Assembly (NCBI GenBank): GCA_964537525.1
Contig: CAZIAB010000002.1
Coordinates: forward strand, 1 to 48,805
DNA from: CAYMDJ01 sp964537525
GTDB taxonomy: Archaea > Aenigmatarchaeota > Aenigmatarchaeia > QMZP01
Direction of reading: 5' to 3'
DNA: 48,805 bases
The stretch's first letter is position 1. Each line of letters opens with the position of its first letter. The notes under the pieces were generated by a model that had not been told where the DNA came from, made no database searches, and saw nothing but the letters and a program-made list of their open reading frames with translations. This document shows, in pieces, positions 23,400-31,745 of this stretch. A program made the position numbers and the translations under genes.

Positions 23400-23786
23400 T
23401 CAATAAAAGCTCATCAGGATTAGCCACGCACCCAAAAGCATCAAGAAAATTGTACTAATCGCTTGTTTCTTTTTGAATCTTTGTGCCTGTTCGTGTATCT
23501 GTTCCGGGAATCCGACTTTCATGATTCCCTTGATTAAGGTAAACCATCCCAGTAGCGTGATAACAACCCTCCAGTCAGCAACCCAGATGTTGTGCAGGAT
23601 TACGGTAACCAGCCCCATGAGCAGGGTGATGTAACCCGTGGAGATGACGAAGGCCTTGTCATCGGTCATCTCTATCGTCTTGCCCAGTTGCCTTGTTATG
23701 ATGAAGAGCAATCCGAAAATAAGGAAGAAGCCGCCCAGGAATCTCGCGAAAAAGATTGAAACTTCCATCACGGCAATCACACCCAT
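23400..23786 (-). CDS. Four-helix membrane protein, unknown
   Basis: 128 residues with four hydrophobic helices (about 10-28, 46-63, 72-85 and 108-126). A basic stretch EQAQRFKKKQ precedes the last helix. Start 23786 is the first ATG; ATG 23768 (MEVSIFF) is in frame with GGGTG upstream of it. No family recognised. It is co-directional with the next membrane gene upstream (88-bp gap). Confidence 0.65.
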   Translation of the reverse strand: MGVIAVMEVSIFFARFLGGFFLIFGLLFIITRQLGKTIEMTDDKAFVISTGYITLLMGLVTVILHNIWVADWRVVITLLGWFTLIKGIMKVGFPEQIHEQAQRFKKKQAISTIFLMLLGAWLILMSFY

Positions 23787-23874
23787 TTAATAATTGTCGC
23801 TGTTAATATAAAAAGCGTACTCGCTCGAAACATTCGGCTACATTTTCTTGAAAATTCTCCATGGCAAAGCTCCC

Positions 23875-24225
23875 TCACGATGACAGCCTGGTCGCGACCA
23901 CGTCGGTTATTATCCCGTACACAATCCCTGCTGCTATGAATATTGCCGTGCCACCGTAGAAGGAGATGGAGATGCTCGCTATCAATCCCATTATCCCTCC
24001 CCTGAGGGCGGCGTTCGCCGTCTTTCCCTTGAGCATGACCAGTCCTCCGCTGAAGCCGACGAGGAAACCTATCATCAGCCTCGCGTAGAAGACGGTCAGA
24101 AGGTATTCCGTTGTCATAACAAAGCCGGGAATCTCCACCGTAGAGGTTCCCCAGGCGCACATTACGCCGAAGAATGCGGCAAGGATGAGCGCGATTGCCA
24201 TCCTCTTAAGGTTAAGACCTTCCAT
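23875..24225 (-). CDS. Small membrane protein, glycine-rich helices, unknown
   Basis: 116 residues with three or four hydrophobic helices (about 8-25, 38-62, 70-90 and 93-108) and Gly/Ala-rich packing (GFLVGFSGGLVML, RGGIMGLIASISISFYGG). ATG 24225 begins MEGLNLKRM. It resembles the small multi-helix proteins common in archaeal genomes, but no family can be named. It lies divergent from the rubrerythrin operon. Confidence 0.65.
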   Translation of the reverse strand: MEGLNLKRMAIALILAAFFGVMCAWGTSTVEIPGFVMTTEYLLTVFYARLMIGFLVGFSGGLVMLKGKTANAALRGGIMGLIASISISFYGGTAIFIAAGIVYGIITDVVATRLSS

Positions 24226-24285
24226 GATTATATTCAGGGCAAATCCTTAAAAAGAAGACCTCTTATTAATAGTGGGGGTGTTTTG

Positions 24286-24861
24286 ATGGAGACCGTGAAC
24301 AACCTGGCAAAGGCCTTCATAGGTGAGAGCCAGGCAAGGAACAGGTACGCTTTCTATTCCAAGATAGCCAAGAACGAGGGCCTTGAGCAGCTTTCTGAGA
24401 TATTCCTCGCCACGGCCGAGAACGAGAAGGAGCACGCCAAGTGGCTCCTCAGAATGATTAACGACCTGAGGAAGAAGGAGGCGAAGAGCGCCATAAAGGT
24501 CAGCGCAGAGGTCCCGGAAACCCTTTCGACCACGCTGGATAACCTGAAGGCAGCGATAGCAGGGGAGCATTACGAATGCTCGAAGATGTACCCGGAATTC
24601 GCTGACGCTGCCGAGAAGGAGGGGTTCCCTGAGATTGCATCCAGGCTGAGGGCAATCGCCAGGGCAGAAAAGCATCATGAGGACAGGTACAGGATGGTAC
24701 TCAAAGAGCTCACCGGAGGGACAACTTTCAGGAAACCGAAACGGGCCAGATGGGTATGCAGGAAGTGCGGCTACGTGCATGATGGAAAGGAGCCGCCTGA
24801 GAAGTGCCCGTCGTGCAGCCACCCGAAGAGCTACTTTGAGGTGTTGTGTGAAGAATACTGA
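24286..24861 (+). CDS. Rubrerythrin
   Basis: 191 residues: a ferritin-like four-helix domain (1-140) with the di-iron ligands in GESQARNRYAFY, ENEKEHAKW, AGEHYECSKMYPEF and AEKHHEDRY, then a C-terminal rubredoxin-type finger CRKCG ... CPSC (about 162-180). It reduces hydrogen peroxide in anaerobes using electrons passed through the rubredoxin iron. ATG 24286 is chosen because GGGGGTG lies at 24273-24279. It is the first gene of a four-gene unit with short gaps (9, 8 and 10 bp). Confidence 0.95.
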   Translation: METVNNLAKAFIGESQARNRYAFYSKIAKNEGLEQLSEIFLATAENEKEHAKWLLRMINDLRKKEAKSAIKVSAEVPETLSTTLDNLKAAIAGEHYECSKMYPEFADAAEKEGFPEIASRLRAIARAEKHHEDRYRMVLKELTGGTTFRKPKRARWVCRKCGYVHDGKEPPEKCPSCSHPKSYFEVLCEEY

Positions 24862-24870
24862 GGTGATTAG

Positions 24871-25155
24871 ATGTTATCGGACATACCGAAGAAACTGGAA
24901 AAGCTGGACAGGAAGAGCCTTGACCAGGAGATACTCAGGGCAGGGATAATAGCAGAACTGGATGCCATAAACCTCTACGAGCAGATGGCCGCGATGACGG
25001 CGAACAGGGACATAAGGGCAATCCTCCTTGACATAGCAAAGGAGGAGAAGACCCACGTCGGTGAGTTCCAGACTCTGCTCCTTAAAGAGGACCCGGAACA
25101 GGTCAGGGAGCTTGAAGAGGGAAAGAAAGAGGTAGAGAAGGAACTATCGAAATAG
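24871..25155 (+). CDS. Half-ferritin / encapsulated-ferritin-like protein
   Basis: 94 residues, two long helices with the metal-binding pattern AELDAINLYEQM (28-39) and KEEKTHVGEF (about 57-66), followed by a charged tail. This is the two-helix half-ferritin pattern of encapsulated ferritins (EncFtn), whose ferroxidase site forms only on dimerisation. No encapsulin shell gene is in the window, and the tail (EVEKELSK) is not an obvious cargo-loading peptide. It has a GAGGTGA ribosome site and lies between rubrerythrin and reverse rubrerythrin, so a role in iron or peroxide handling is likely. Confidence 0.8.
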   Translation: MLSDIPKKLEKLDRKSLDQEILRAGIIAELDAINLYEQMAAMTANRDIRAILLDIAKEEKTHVGEFQTLLLKEDPEQVRELEEGKKEVEKELSK

Positions 25156-25163
25156 GTGGCAGG

Positions 25164-25682
25164 ATGGTAGAGCTTTGGAGATGCGAGATATGCGGGGACC
25201 CCTATATAGGGGAGAATCCCCCTGACAATTGTCCGTTCTGCGGGGCCCACAGGAGATACATAAAGAAGGCAAAGGAGGCAGAAGCCAGCTTCAGCGTTGA
25301 GCTCAATGAGGTGGATAAGGCTAACGCAGAGCACGCCCTCCAGGTCGAGATAAGCAACGCGGCATTCTACTTCTGCGCTGCTCAGAAGACCAACGACCCC
25401 GAGGGAAGGCTGCTTTTCAAGGCACTCGGCAAGGTCGAGGCAGAGCATGCCGCGGTCTGGAAGAAGATACTGCGCCTGGACAAGGTCCCCGAGAGCAGTG
25501 AGGAATGCCACAAGACAAACAGCGACAACCTCGAGGACTCGCATGCCAGGGAAACCAGGGCGATAGACTTCTACAGGAAGGCGGCGCAGGAGGCGGTCAA
25601 CCCGAGGGTGAAGCAGATATTCGAGGCGTTCGTTGAGGTGGAGACAGATCACCTTAAGCTCTCGGAGGAGAGGCTGAAATAA
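25164..25682 (+). CDS. Reverse rubrerythrin
   Basis: 172 residues with the domains in reverse order: an N-terminal rubredoxin-like finger CEICG ... CPFCG (7-27), then a ferritin-like domain with HALQVEISNAAFYF, KVEAEHAAVWK, HARETRAIDFY and VEVETDHLKL supplying di-iron ligands. Reverse rubrerythrins reduce peroxide and oxygen with NADH-derived electrons. It is the third gene of the oxidative-stress unit, so it probably shares regulation with the classical rubrerythrin. Confidence 0.9.
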   Translation: MVELWRCEICGDPYIGENPPDNCPFCGAHRRYIKKAKEAEASFSVELNEVDKANAEHALQVEISNAAFYFCAAQKTNDPEGRLLFKALGKVEAEHAAVWKKILRLDKVPESSEECHKTNSDNLEDSHARETRAIDFYRKAAQEAVNPRVKQIFEAFVEVETDHLKLSEERLK

Positions 25683-25692
25683 GGAGATTGCA

Positions 25693-26499
25693 ATGGTTCC
25701 TGAAAACATCTGGATTGCGCTCCTGCTTACGCTCCTGGCAGGTGCAGCCACGGGAATTGGAAGCGCGTTCCCGTTCTTCATAAAGAGGTTCAGGAAGTCA
25801 TACCTCTCCTTTGCGCTTGGCATGTCAGCGGGCGTGATGATATACATCTCCCTGGCAGAGCTCATGCCGTCCGCGACAGAGGGGATGGGCTTCCTCATGG
25901 CCAACGTCGCATTCTTTTCAGGCATAGTCCTGATAATGCTGATAGACTTTCTCATACCGCACGATTACATAGAGGAGCACGTTTCAGGAGGTCACTGCCA
26001 AAGAGGTCACGCGGTTGACAGGAAGCTGATGTCAGCAGGCATATTCACCGCAATAGGCATAGCGATACACAACTTCCCAGAGGGCCTGGCAGTCCTGGTC
26101 GGTTCCCTGCAGAGCATCAGCCTGGGGATTCCCGTGGCGTTCGCGATAGCGGTCCACAACATACCCGAGGGTATTGCAGTCTCCTTCCCGATATTCTATG
26201 CGACAAGGAGCAGGGCAAAGGCCTTCACATATTCGCTGCTTTCCGGTCTCGCGGAGCCCGCTGGGGCGATAATAGGAATCATGATACTCCTTCCGTTCAT
26301 TAGCCCATGGCTGCTCTCGTTCATGCTGGCCTTCGTTGCGGGGATAATGGTCTTCATAAGCTTCGACGAGCTCCTCCCCCTCTGCTTCGAGAAGGGGATG
26401 TGCCGCAAGGAGCACCATTGTATATGGAGGGCCCACGTTCCCATACTGGGAATAATATTCGGCATGCTGATAATGGCATTGAGCCTCTATCTCTTTTAG
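25693..26499 (+). CDS. ZIP family metal transporter (GufA/ZupT-like)
   Basis: 268 residues, eight predicted helices. The metal-path motifs HNFPEGLAV (about 117-125) and HNIPEGIAVS (about 152-161) are intact. A histidine-containing loop (HDYIEEHVSGGHCQRGH) follows helix three. It imports divalent metal such as zinc, iron or manganese. GGAG lies 8 nt before ATG 25693. It is the last gene of the rubrerythrin unit, so supplying metal for the ferritin-like proteins or for peroxide defence is a fair inference. Confidence 0.92.
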   Translation: MVPENIWIALLLTLLAGAATGIGSAFPFFIKRFRKSYLSFALGMSAGVMIYISLAELMPSATEGMGFLMANVAFFSGIVLIMLIDFLIPHDYIEEHVSGGHCQRGHAVDRKLMSAGIFTAIGIAIHNFPEGLAVLVGSLQSISLGIPVAFAIAVHNIPEGIAVSFPIFYATRSRAKAFTYSLLSGLAEPAGAIIGIMILLPFISPWLLSFMLAFVAGIMVFISFDELLPLCFEKGMCRKEHHCIWRAHVPILGIIFGMLIMALSLYLF

Positions 26500-26552
26500 T
26501 TCCGGACAAGCTTAAAAACCCCTGTTATATAACTGTATGGGGGTGATTCATT

Positions 26553-26936
26553 ATGACGAAACTAAGTGAAATCTACAAGTGCAACGTGTGCGGGAACGTC
26601 GTTGAGGTCCTTTACACTGGGGTGGGACAGCTGGTCTGCTGCGGCCAGCCGATGGAGCTGCTCAAGGAAAAGACCCAGGACGGGGGCAAGGAGAAGCATG
26701 TCCCTGTCGTAAAGGTCGGGGGAAAGAACGTCCACGTGGACGTCGGCTCTGTCCCGCATCCTATGGAGGAGAAGCATTACATAGGCCTGATAGAAATCCT
26801 CGGGGACGGTGTGGTCATAGCCAGCGCGAGCCTGAGGCCAGGCAACCCTCCGAAGGCAGACTTCTGCCTCGACCCTGCCGGCGCAAAGATAACCGCTAGG
26901 ATTTGGTGCAATGTCCACGGCGTCTGGAAATCCTGA
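26553..26936 (+). CDS. dfx: Desulfoferrodoxin (superoxide reductase, two-iron type)
   Basis: 127 residues. The desulforedoxin-like centre I uses CNVCG and CC (10-35), and centre II uses EKHVPVV (His 48), HPMEEKHYIG (His 68 and 74), and the C-terminal CNVHGVW (Cys and His). All four His and the Cys ligand of the catalytic iron are present. It reduces superoxide to peroxide, which the neighbouring rubrerythrins can then remove. It has its own TATA (GTTATATAAC, about 26523-26532) and GGGGGTG ribosome site. Confidence 0.96.
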   Translation: MTKLSEIYKCNVCGNVVEVLYTGVGQLVCCGQPMELLKEKTQDGGKEKHVPVVKVGGKNVHVDVGSVPHPMEEKHYIGLIEILGDGVVIASASLRPGNPPKADFCLDPAGAKITARIWCNVHGVWKS

Positions 26937-26937
26937 A

Positions 26938-27750
26938 TCAAACGCTGACCCTGGTACCGCTCCTCGTTCTCTTTGAGAGGCCCAGATCTCCCCCTCTCAG
27001 TTGGTGGTAGGTGAATACCGGCCCGTCAGAGCAGGTCAGGTACGTCCTCCCGTCGCCTCCCCTTATCTCGCAGTGGCCGCATATCCCGTAACCAAGGCAC
27101 TTCATGTACCTCTCCACCGCGAGGATTATGTTCCCCGGTTCTGTGTACTTCATTGCCTTCTCTGCCGCAGCCACGGCCATCTTCTCTGGCCCGCATATGA
27201 AGAACCGGGTTCCCTTCCTTATCCCGGATTCATCGATTAAGTCTGTCACGAAACCCTTCCTTCCGAACGAGCCGTCGTCCGTCGAGACAGTGACGTCCAT
27301 AGAACCCAGGAGCTTGGAGCAGGGGAGGGCTTCCCTTTCTGACCTCGCCCCGAGGAGAACCTTCGTCTTTTTGGGGTTGGTGTACCTTGCGAGGAACGCC
27401 AGCGGGGCGATTCCAATCCCCCCCGCAACGAGGCAGGACGGCTTATCTTTATCATAGAAATCCAGGAACGAGTTTCCGTAGGGTCCCCTCATGAAGATTT
27501 TCTCTCCTACTCTCTTCCTGAATATTGAGGAGGTGAAGGAATTCTCTCCTCCGACCCTCCTTATCATTATCCTTATTGGTGAGCTGTCAACAAGGGAGAA
27601 GGGCCTCTCGCTGACCCCGGGAATCCAGAGGACCACGAAGTTTCCCGGCCTTACCTTTGCAGAGCCCTCCAGTTCGAATATCTTCACGTCATCCGAGACC
27701 TCTGTTATTTCCCTTATCCTGTATGGGAGGAATTCGTCCCTATCTTTCAT
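26938..27750 (-). CDS. pyrK: Dihydroorotate dehydrogenase electron-transfer subunit (PyrK)
   Basis: 270 residues. An FAD-binding domain (RPFSLVDSS near 48-56), an NAD-binding domain with VAGGIGIAPL (about 108-117) and FICGPEKM, and the [2Fe-2S] ligands in KCLGYGICGHC followed by TCSDGPVF. It passes electrons from dihydroorotate via the flavin and iron-sulfur centre to NAD. ATG 27750 has GGTG upstream and overlaps the end of pyrD by 11 bp, so the two are translated together. An ATG 9 nt earlier is in frame. Confidence 0.92.
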   Translation of the reverse strand: MKDRDEFLPYRIREITEVSDDVKIFELEGSAKVRPGNFVVLWIPGVSERPFSLVDSSPIRIMIRRVGGENSFTSSIFRKRVGEKIFMRGPYGNSFLDFYDKDKPSCLVAGGIGIAPLAFLARYTNPKKTKVLLGARSEREALPCSKLLGSMDVTVSTDDGSFGRKGFVTDLIDESGIRKGTRFFICGPEKMAVAAAEKAMKYTEPGNIILAVERYMKCLGYGICGHCEIRGGDGRTYLTCSDGPVFTYHQLRGGDLGLSKRTRSGTRVSV

Positions 27751-28696
27751 GCGCCGCACCCCTCATTTCCATAAGCGAGCTGTAGCCGAGCTTCCTCACG
27801 GTCGAGAATAGCTCTGAAACCAGCCTCTCGATGAATTTCTGCTTCTCCAGGGTGGTGGGAGGCAGGGACGAGCCCATTGCAACAACATCGGCGCCTGCCT
27901 GCACGTATTCAACAACATCTGCTGCGTTCTCTATGCCCCCGACCCCTATTATCGGCGCCTTGGGAAAGGCCTCCCTTAGGGAATAAACGCAGCCTATGCC
28001 TATAGGCCTTATCCCCGAGCCCGATACCCCGCCGTACCCGGAGGAGAGGACAGGCCTCCTGGCGTGGATGTTTATCTTCATCCCTCCTGGGATGGTGTTG
28101 GTGACAGAGAGCCCGTCTGCACCTGATTTGAGAGAGGCCTCGGCTGCCTTTAGGAACCTTTCCATGCTGAATATGTAGAGCCCGGGCGGGAGCTTTATGA
28201 AGAGCGGCTTCCCTGTCGCCGCTTTTATTGCCTTCACGTTGGTCCTTATCCTGTCAGAATCATATCCTATGGTCACTCCGACCGTCTCTCCCGGCTTTAT
28301 GTTCGGGCACGAGAAGTTCGCCTCGAACGCGTCAACATAAGGTTCGAGAATCCTGGCCGCCTCTGCCATATCCGCCTCATTGTTGCCTGATATGGATGCA
28401 AACAGAGGAATCTTAGGTTTCGTTTCGCTGAGCTCTCCTGCGAGTTCCCTGCATCCCGGTCCTGGCAGGCCCACGGCGTTTATGTAAGTCCCGGGCCCGG
28501 TCCTGCAGTAGACAGGGGTCTCGTTGCCGTGCCTCTCCTCAATGCTGACTGTCTTGAGTATTACCCCGCCGAAATGCTTCTCGACCTCCTTCATGGGCCC
28601 GGGGTATGCAAGGAAGCCGGACGTGACCATTATGGCCGGGTCAATCCTTATCCCCGCAACCACACCCGAAAGGTCTATGTCCACAAAATCCCCCAT
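27740..28696 (-). CDS. pyrD: Dihydroorotate dehydrogenase, class 1B catalytic subunit
   Basis: 318 residues, TIM barrel. The catalytic Cys of class 1B lies in EANFSCPN (about 127-134); FMN contacts are in FIKLPP, SVTNTIPG, GGVSGSGI and IIGVGGIENAADV. It makes orotate in pyrimidine synthesis. A TATA (TTATAAAATTT on the minus strand, about 28711-28721) lies 20-25 nt before ATG 28696, giving a leaderless message. It heads a two-gene operon with pyrK. Confidence 0.95.
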   Translation of the reverse strand: MGDFVDIDLSGVVAGIRIDPAIMVTSGFLAYPGPMKEVEKHFGGVILKTVSIEERHGNETPVYCRTGPGTYINAVGLPGPGCRELAGELSETKPKIPLFASISGNNEADMAEAARILEPYVDAFEANFSCPNIKPGETVGVTIGYDSDRIRTNVKAIKAATGKPLFIKLPPGLYIFSMERFLKAAEASLKSGADGLSVTNTIPGGMKINIHARRPVLSSGYGGVSGSGIRPIGIGCVYSLREAFPKAPIIGVGGIENAADVVEYVQAGADVVAMGSSLPPTTLEKQKFIERLVSELFSTVRKLGYSSLMEMRGAAHER

Positions 28697-28735
28697 AAAT
28701 CATTGTAGCTAAATTTTATAACCTCTTTGTTTCCC

Positions 28736-28808
28736 CATCGGCTTACAGACGTTACCACTTGTCATATTTATTCAGTCGCAAGCCGATAAGCAACATGCAA
28801 AATCTTGA
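28736..28808 (+). other. Structured repeat element G, copy 2
   Basis: Arms ATCGGCTT (28737-28744) and AAGCCGAT (28780-28787) around a 35-nt loop of the same length as copy 1 at 8003. The stem differs by a compensatory change (A-T to G-C), and the tail AAGCAACA...CTTGAG is kept. It lies between pyrD and nth, ahead of the nth TATA box. Confidence 0.6.
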
Positions 28809-28847
28809 GATTAGGTTAGCTTAAATTTAACAATGACATCTATTAAC

Positions 28848-29507
28848 ATGGCCGGGGAGGTTGACATCGGGGAGGTCTACAGGATTCTGAAGAACCACGT
28901 CACTGAATACAGGATTCCCTCCGTTGACCTCATAGAGCAGCAGACAAAGGACCCCTTCAAGATACTGGTTTCGACAATCCTCTCCGCGAGGACGCAGGAC
29001 AGGGCAACCAGGGAGGCCTCCGGAAGGTTATTCTCCATTGCCCCGACCCCAGAGAGGCTGGAGAGATTGTCCGTGAGGGAGATTGAGCTTCTGATCCGTC
29101 CTGTTGGTTTCTACAGGCAGAAGGCCCGGTATCTGAAGCAGCTTCCGAAAGCCCTGAGGAAGGCAGGAGGAATCCCACAGTGCATCGAGGAACTGGTGAA
29201 GCTTCCTGGCGTGGGAAGGAAGACCGCTAACCTTGTTGTTTCGGTGGCTTTCAGGAAGCCGGGAATCTGCGTGGATACCCATGTCCACAGGATAATGAAC
29301 AGGCTCGGCTACGTGAGGACCAGGAACCCGCATGAGACAGAGATGGCTTTAAGAGGAAAGCTTCCAAGAAGATACTGGATGGGCATAAACCCGATTCTCG
29401 TTGCTTTCGGCCAGAACCTCTGCAGACCCGTCTCACCGAAGTGCGGGGTTTGCCCGGTATACCAGCACTGCAACAGGGTTGGTGTCAAGAAGTCACGAAG
29501 GAGATAG
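28848..29507 (+). CDS. nth: Endonuclease III
   Basis: 219 residues. Helix-hairpin-helix LPGVGRKTANLV with the catalytic Lys, Asp in CVDTHVHR, and the [4Fe-4S] ligands C-x6-C-x2-C-x5-C in the C-terminal CRPVSPKCGVCPVYQHC. It is a bifunctional glycosylase and AP lyase for oxidised pyrimidines. TATA TTAAATTTA (28821-28829) places transcription start at ATG 28848, preferred over ATG 28833, which is too close to the box. It is the first of three repair-linked genes on this strand. Confidence 0.95.
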   Translation: MAGEVDIGEVYRILKNHVTEYRIPSVDLIEQQTKDPFKILVSTILSARTQDRATREASGRLFSIAPTPERLERLSVREIELLIRPVGFYRQKARYLKQLPKALRKAGGIPQCIEELVKLPGVGRKTANLVVSVAFRKPGICVDTHVHRIMNRLGYVRTRNPHETEMALRGKLPRRYWMGINPILVAFGQNLCRPVSPKCGVCPVYQHCNRVGVKKSRRR

Positions 29508-29568
29508 CTGGTTTCCCGGAAGGGAAACATCAGGGAGTCGTGTAGCATGTCTGTCACGGGGTGTAATG

Positions 29569-30189
29569 ATGCGATGTCTGATTGAGGATGTGGAGAAGCT
29601 GAAGTCAGGAAGCCTCAGGGAGAGGATAGAGTCCAGGCTCAGTGAGTTCAGGGAATCCGGAAAAAAATCTCCGGAGGAGATTTTTCAGGAACTCTGTTTC
29701 TGCCTGCTCACAGCAAACTTCAACGCAGGGAAGAGCATCATGATTCAAGAGAGGATAGGCAGGGGTTTTCTCACCCTCCCCGAGAAGGAGCTGGCAGAGA
29801 GATTGAAGGAGTTCGGCCACCGCTACCCCAACGCCAGGGCAAAGTATATAGTGGAGGCAAGGAAGCACGTCCCTGAACTGAAAGGCGTCCTCTCAATGGA
29901 CGGGATAAAGGCCAGGGAGTGGCTGGTGAAGAACGTGAAGGGCCTGGGATACAAGGAGGCGAGCCATTTCCTCAGAAACGTGGGTTTCAGGGACCTCGCC
30001 ATAGTGGACTTTCATATCGTGGACATACTCACCAAGCACGGGATGTGCGGGGGGAGGAGAGCCATGACCCCCATGAGGTATCTGGAACTCGAGGGGAAGC
30101 TGCTCGGGCTGGGCAGGGAGCTGGGGATGGACATGGCAGAGCTGGATCTCTACCTCTGGTATTGCGAGACAGGGAAGGTATTGAAATGA
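29569..30189 (+). CDS. ogg: N-glycosylase/DNA lyase (archaeal Ogg2-like)
   Basis: 206 residues, matching archaeal Ogg2 in length. The hairpin GLGYKEASHFLRNVGF carries the catalytic Lys, and AIVDFHIVDIL the catalytic Asp. It removes 8-oxoguanine. GGGGTG at 29558-29563 supports ATG 29569 (ATG 29566 directly before it is possible); the longer open frame upstream overlaps nth out of frame and is not coding. Its stop overlaps the ATG of the radical-SAM gene (ATGA), so these two are translationally coupled. Confidence 0.92.
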   Translation: MRCLIEDVEKLKSGSLRERIESRLSEFRESGKKSPEEIFQELCFCLLTANFNAGKSIMIQERIGRGFLTLPEKELAERLKEFGHRYPNARAKYIVEARKHVPELKGVLSMDGIKAREWLVKNVKGLGYKEASHFLRNVGFRDLAIVDFHIVDILTKHGMCGGRRAMTPMRYLELEGKLLGLGRELGMDMAELDLYLWYCETGKVLK

Positions 30190-31298
30190 TAGGTTCTGCT
30201 GCGAGACTGGGCTCATTCCTCAGGGGGCTTGACCCGAAGATGGCAGGGGTTTTCGTCCCCTTTGCCATGAGGCACCCCAAATACCTGAAATCCTTCCCGA
30301 GGTTCATAAAGTCATGGAAAGAAGCCAAGAAACTCAGGGAGGAGGCAAAGGACAGAGGGCTTGTCGTTCCACCCTTCCTTATTCTGAGCATTACCTCGAG
30401 GTGCAACCTGGCCTGTGCAGGGTGCTATGCAGCCGCGACAGGGACACTCAACAACAGGCCCCACATGAAGGCCGGTGAGTGGAAGAGGATAATAAGGGAG
30501 GCAAGTGATGCTGGGGTGTTTGGCTTCGTCATAGCAGGAGGGGAACCCTTCCTGTTTCCGGGCCTAATTGACATGTGCCGGGATTTCAGCGACAGGCTTT
30601 TCATGATATTCACCAATGGGACCGTCCTCAAGGACAGTGACATGGAGAAGATAAGGAAATCCACCAACATACTGGTTTTCGTTAGCGTTGAGGGCAGCGA
30701 GGAAGTCACGGACGGCAGGAGAGGAGAGGGCGTCCATGGAAGGGCAATGGAATCAATCGTCAGGCTGGCAGGGGCAGGTGTCATAACAGGGATATCCGTC
30801 ACGATAACCAGGAAAAATTTCAGGTACTGGATGGATGAAGGGAACATGGAAATGTTCATCGGTAAAGGCATCCGCGCGTGCGCATTCATTGAGCACATCC
30901 CGACCAAGCCTGGCGACAGGGGATTGATGCTCAGCAGGGAAGAGAGGAAATCCTTCCGCTCGAGAGTTATTGAATACAGGGAAGGCAAGCCAATATACAT
31001 CGTGCATTCCCCGGGCGATGAGGACTTCTTCGGGGGGTGCGTATCTGCCGGAAGGGGATTCGCCCATGTGACCCCGGAGGGGGACCTGACCGCGTGCCCG
31101 ATATCCGATGTCGCGACCCACAACCTCACCAAATCAAGCATTTTGGACGCCCTAAAGAGCGGCCTGTTCAGGGAGATAAGGGATAACGAGCACCTTCTGG
31201 AGAACGAGGGGACGCCGTGCGCCCTCTTTGCCCACCCCAGTGAGGTGGACGAGATTGCGAAGAGGGTGGGAGCTTACAGGACGTCTTGGGTTTCCTAA
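30186..31298 (+). CDS. Radical SAM protein with SPASM-like tail
   Basis: 370 residues. The CxxxCxxC cluster is in SRCNLACAGCYA (about 73-84), followed by a glycine-rich AGGEPF motif (about 120-125) and a C-terminal segment with GCVSAGRGFAHVTPEGDLTACP, reminiscent of SPASM or twitch domains of peptide- or cofactor-modifying enzymes. Start ATG 30186 overlaps the ogg stop (ATGA). The reaction cannot be named. Coupling to two base-excision glycosylases hints at a nucleic-acid-linked job, but the tail argues for a peptide substrate. Confidence 0.85.
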   Translation: MIGSAARLGSFLRGLDPKMAGVFVPFAMRHPKYLKSFPRFIKSWKEAKKLREEAKDRGLVVPPFLILSITSRCNLACAGCYAAATGTLNNRPHMKAGEWKRIIREASDAGVFGFVIAGGEPFLFPGLIDMCRDFSDRLFMIFTNGTVLKDSDMEKIRKSTNILVFVSVEGSEEVTDGRRGEGVHGRAMESIVRLAGAGVITGISVTITRKNFRYWMDEGNMEMFIGKGIRACAFIEHIPTKPGDRGLMLSREERKSFRSRVIEYREGKPIYIVHSPGDEDFFGGCVSAGRGFAHVTPEGDLTACPISDVATHNLTKSSILDALKSGLFREIRDNEHLLENEGTPCALFAHPSEVDEIAKRVGAYRTSWVS

Positions 31299-31329
31299 AC
31301 AATTTTAATAATTAGTCCAAAATCTAAAG

Positions 31330-31725
31330 ATGGCATACCACAGGCTGCTGCTGGTCATACTAATCTCGCTGATACTTTCCGTGCTCGTGCAGAGGGAGAA
31401 CCTCTTTGCTGACGAGTTCTTCATAGTCTCCTACGCCATGATGTCCTTCATCCTGATAGTGGGCATGAAGTCAGAGAAATCCTACGAGAACGCCCTTGGG
31501 CTGGGCTTCCTGCTGCTAATCCTCGCTGGAATCCTCTCGACATGGATTGTGGTTGACATGGTAAGCAACATGCCCATAGAGGATTTCGTGTTCAGGTTCG
31601 CCGTGACCTTGGTTATGAACTCCTGCTCCATAGGATTCTTCTGGGAGGGCAGGAAGCTGAGGAAAGGCCTGCAACAGGACTACCTGGGCAGGAGCCGAAA
31701 GGATGACCTCTTCTGGAGATACTGA
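31330..31725 (+). CDS. Four-helix membrane protein, unknown
   Basis: 131 residues with four hydrophobic helices (about 4-20, 27-45, 54-78 and 88-105) and a basic C-terminal tail (EGRKLRKGLQQ...). It begins MAYHRLLLVILISLILSV. An AATTTTAATAATT stretch lies about 20-30 nt before the ATG, so it may have its own promoter. No family recognised. Confidence 0.6.
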   Translation: MAYHRLLLVILISLILSVLVQRENLFADEFFIVSYAMMSFILIVGMKSEKSYENALGLGFLLLILAGILSTWIVVDMVSNMPIEDFVFRFAVTLVMNSCSIGFFWEGRKLRKGLQQDYLGRSRKDDLFWRY

Positions 31726-31745
31726 CCCGTTACAAAAGACTGGCC

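Noticed and set aside
29401..29565. Long N-terminal extension of the Ogg2-like protein
   Set aside because: It overlaps nth out of frame. The family start and the GGGGTG site support ATG 29569.
29919..30185. N-terminal extension of the radical-SAM protein
   Set aside because: It runs antiparallel in frame use to ogg and lacks domain character. ATG 30186 in the ATGA overlap is the natural start.
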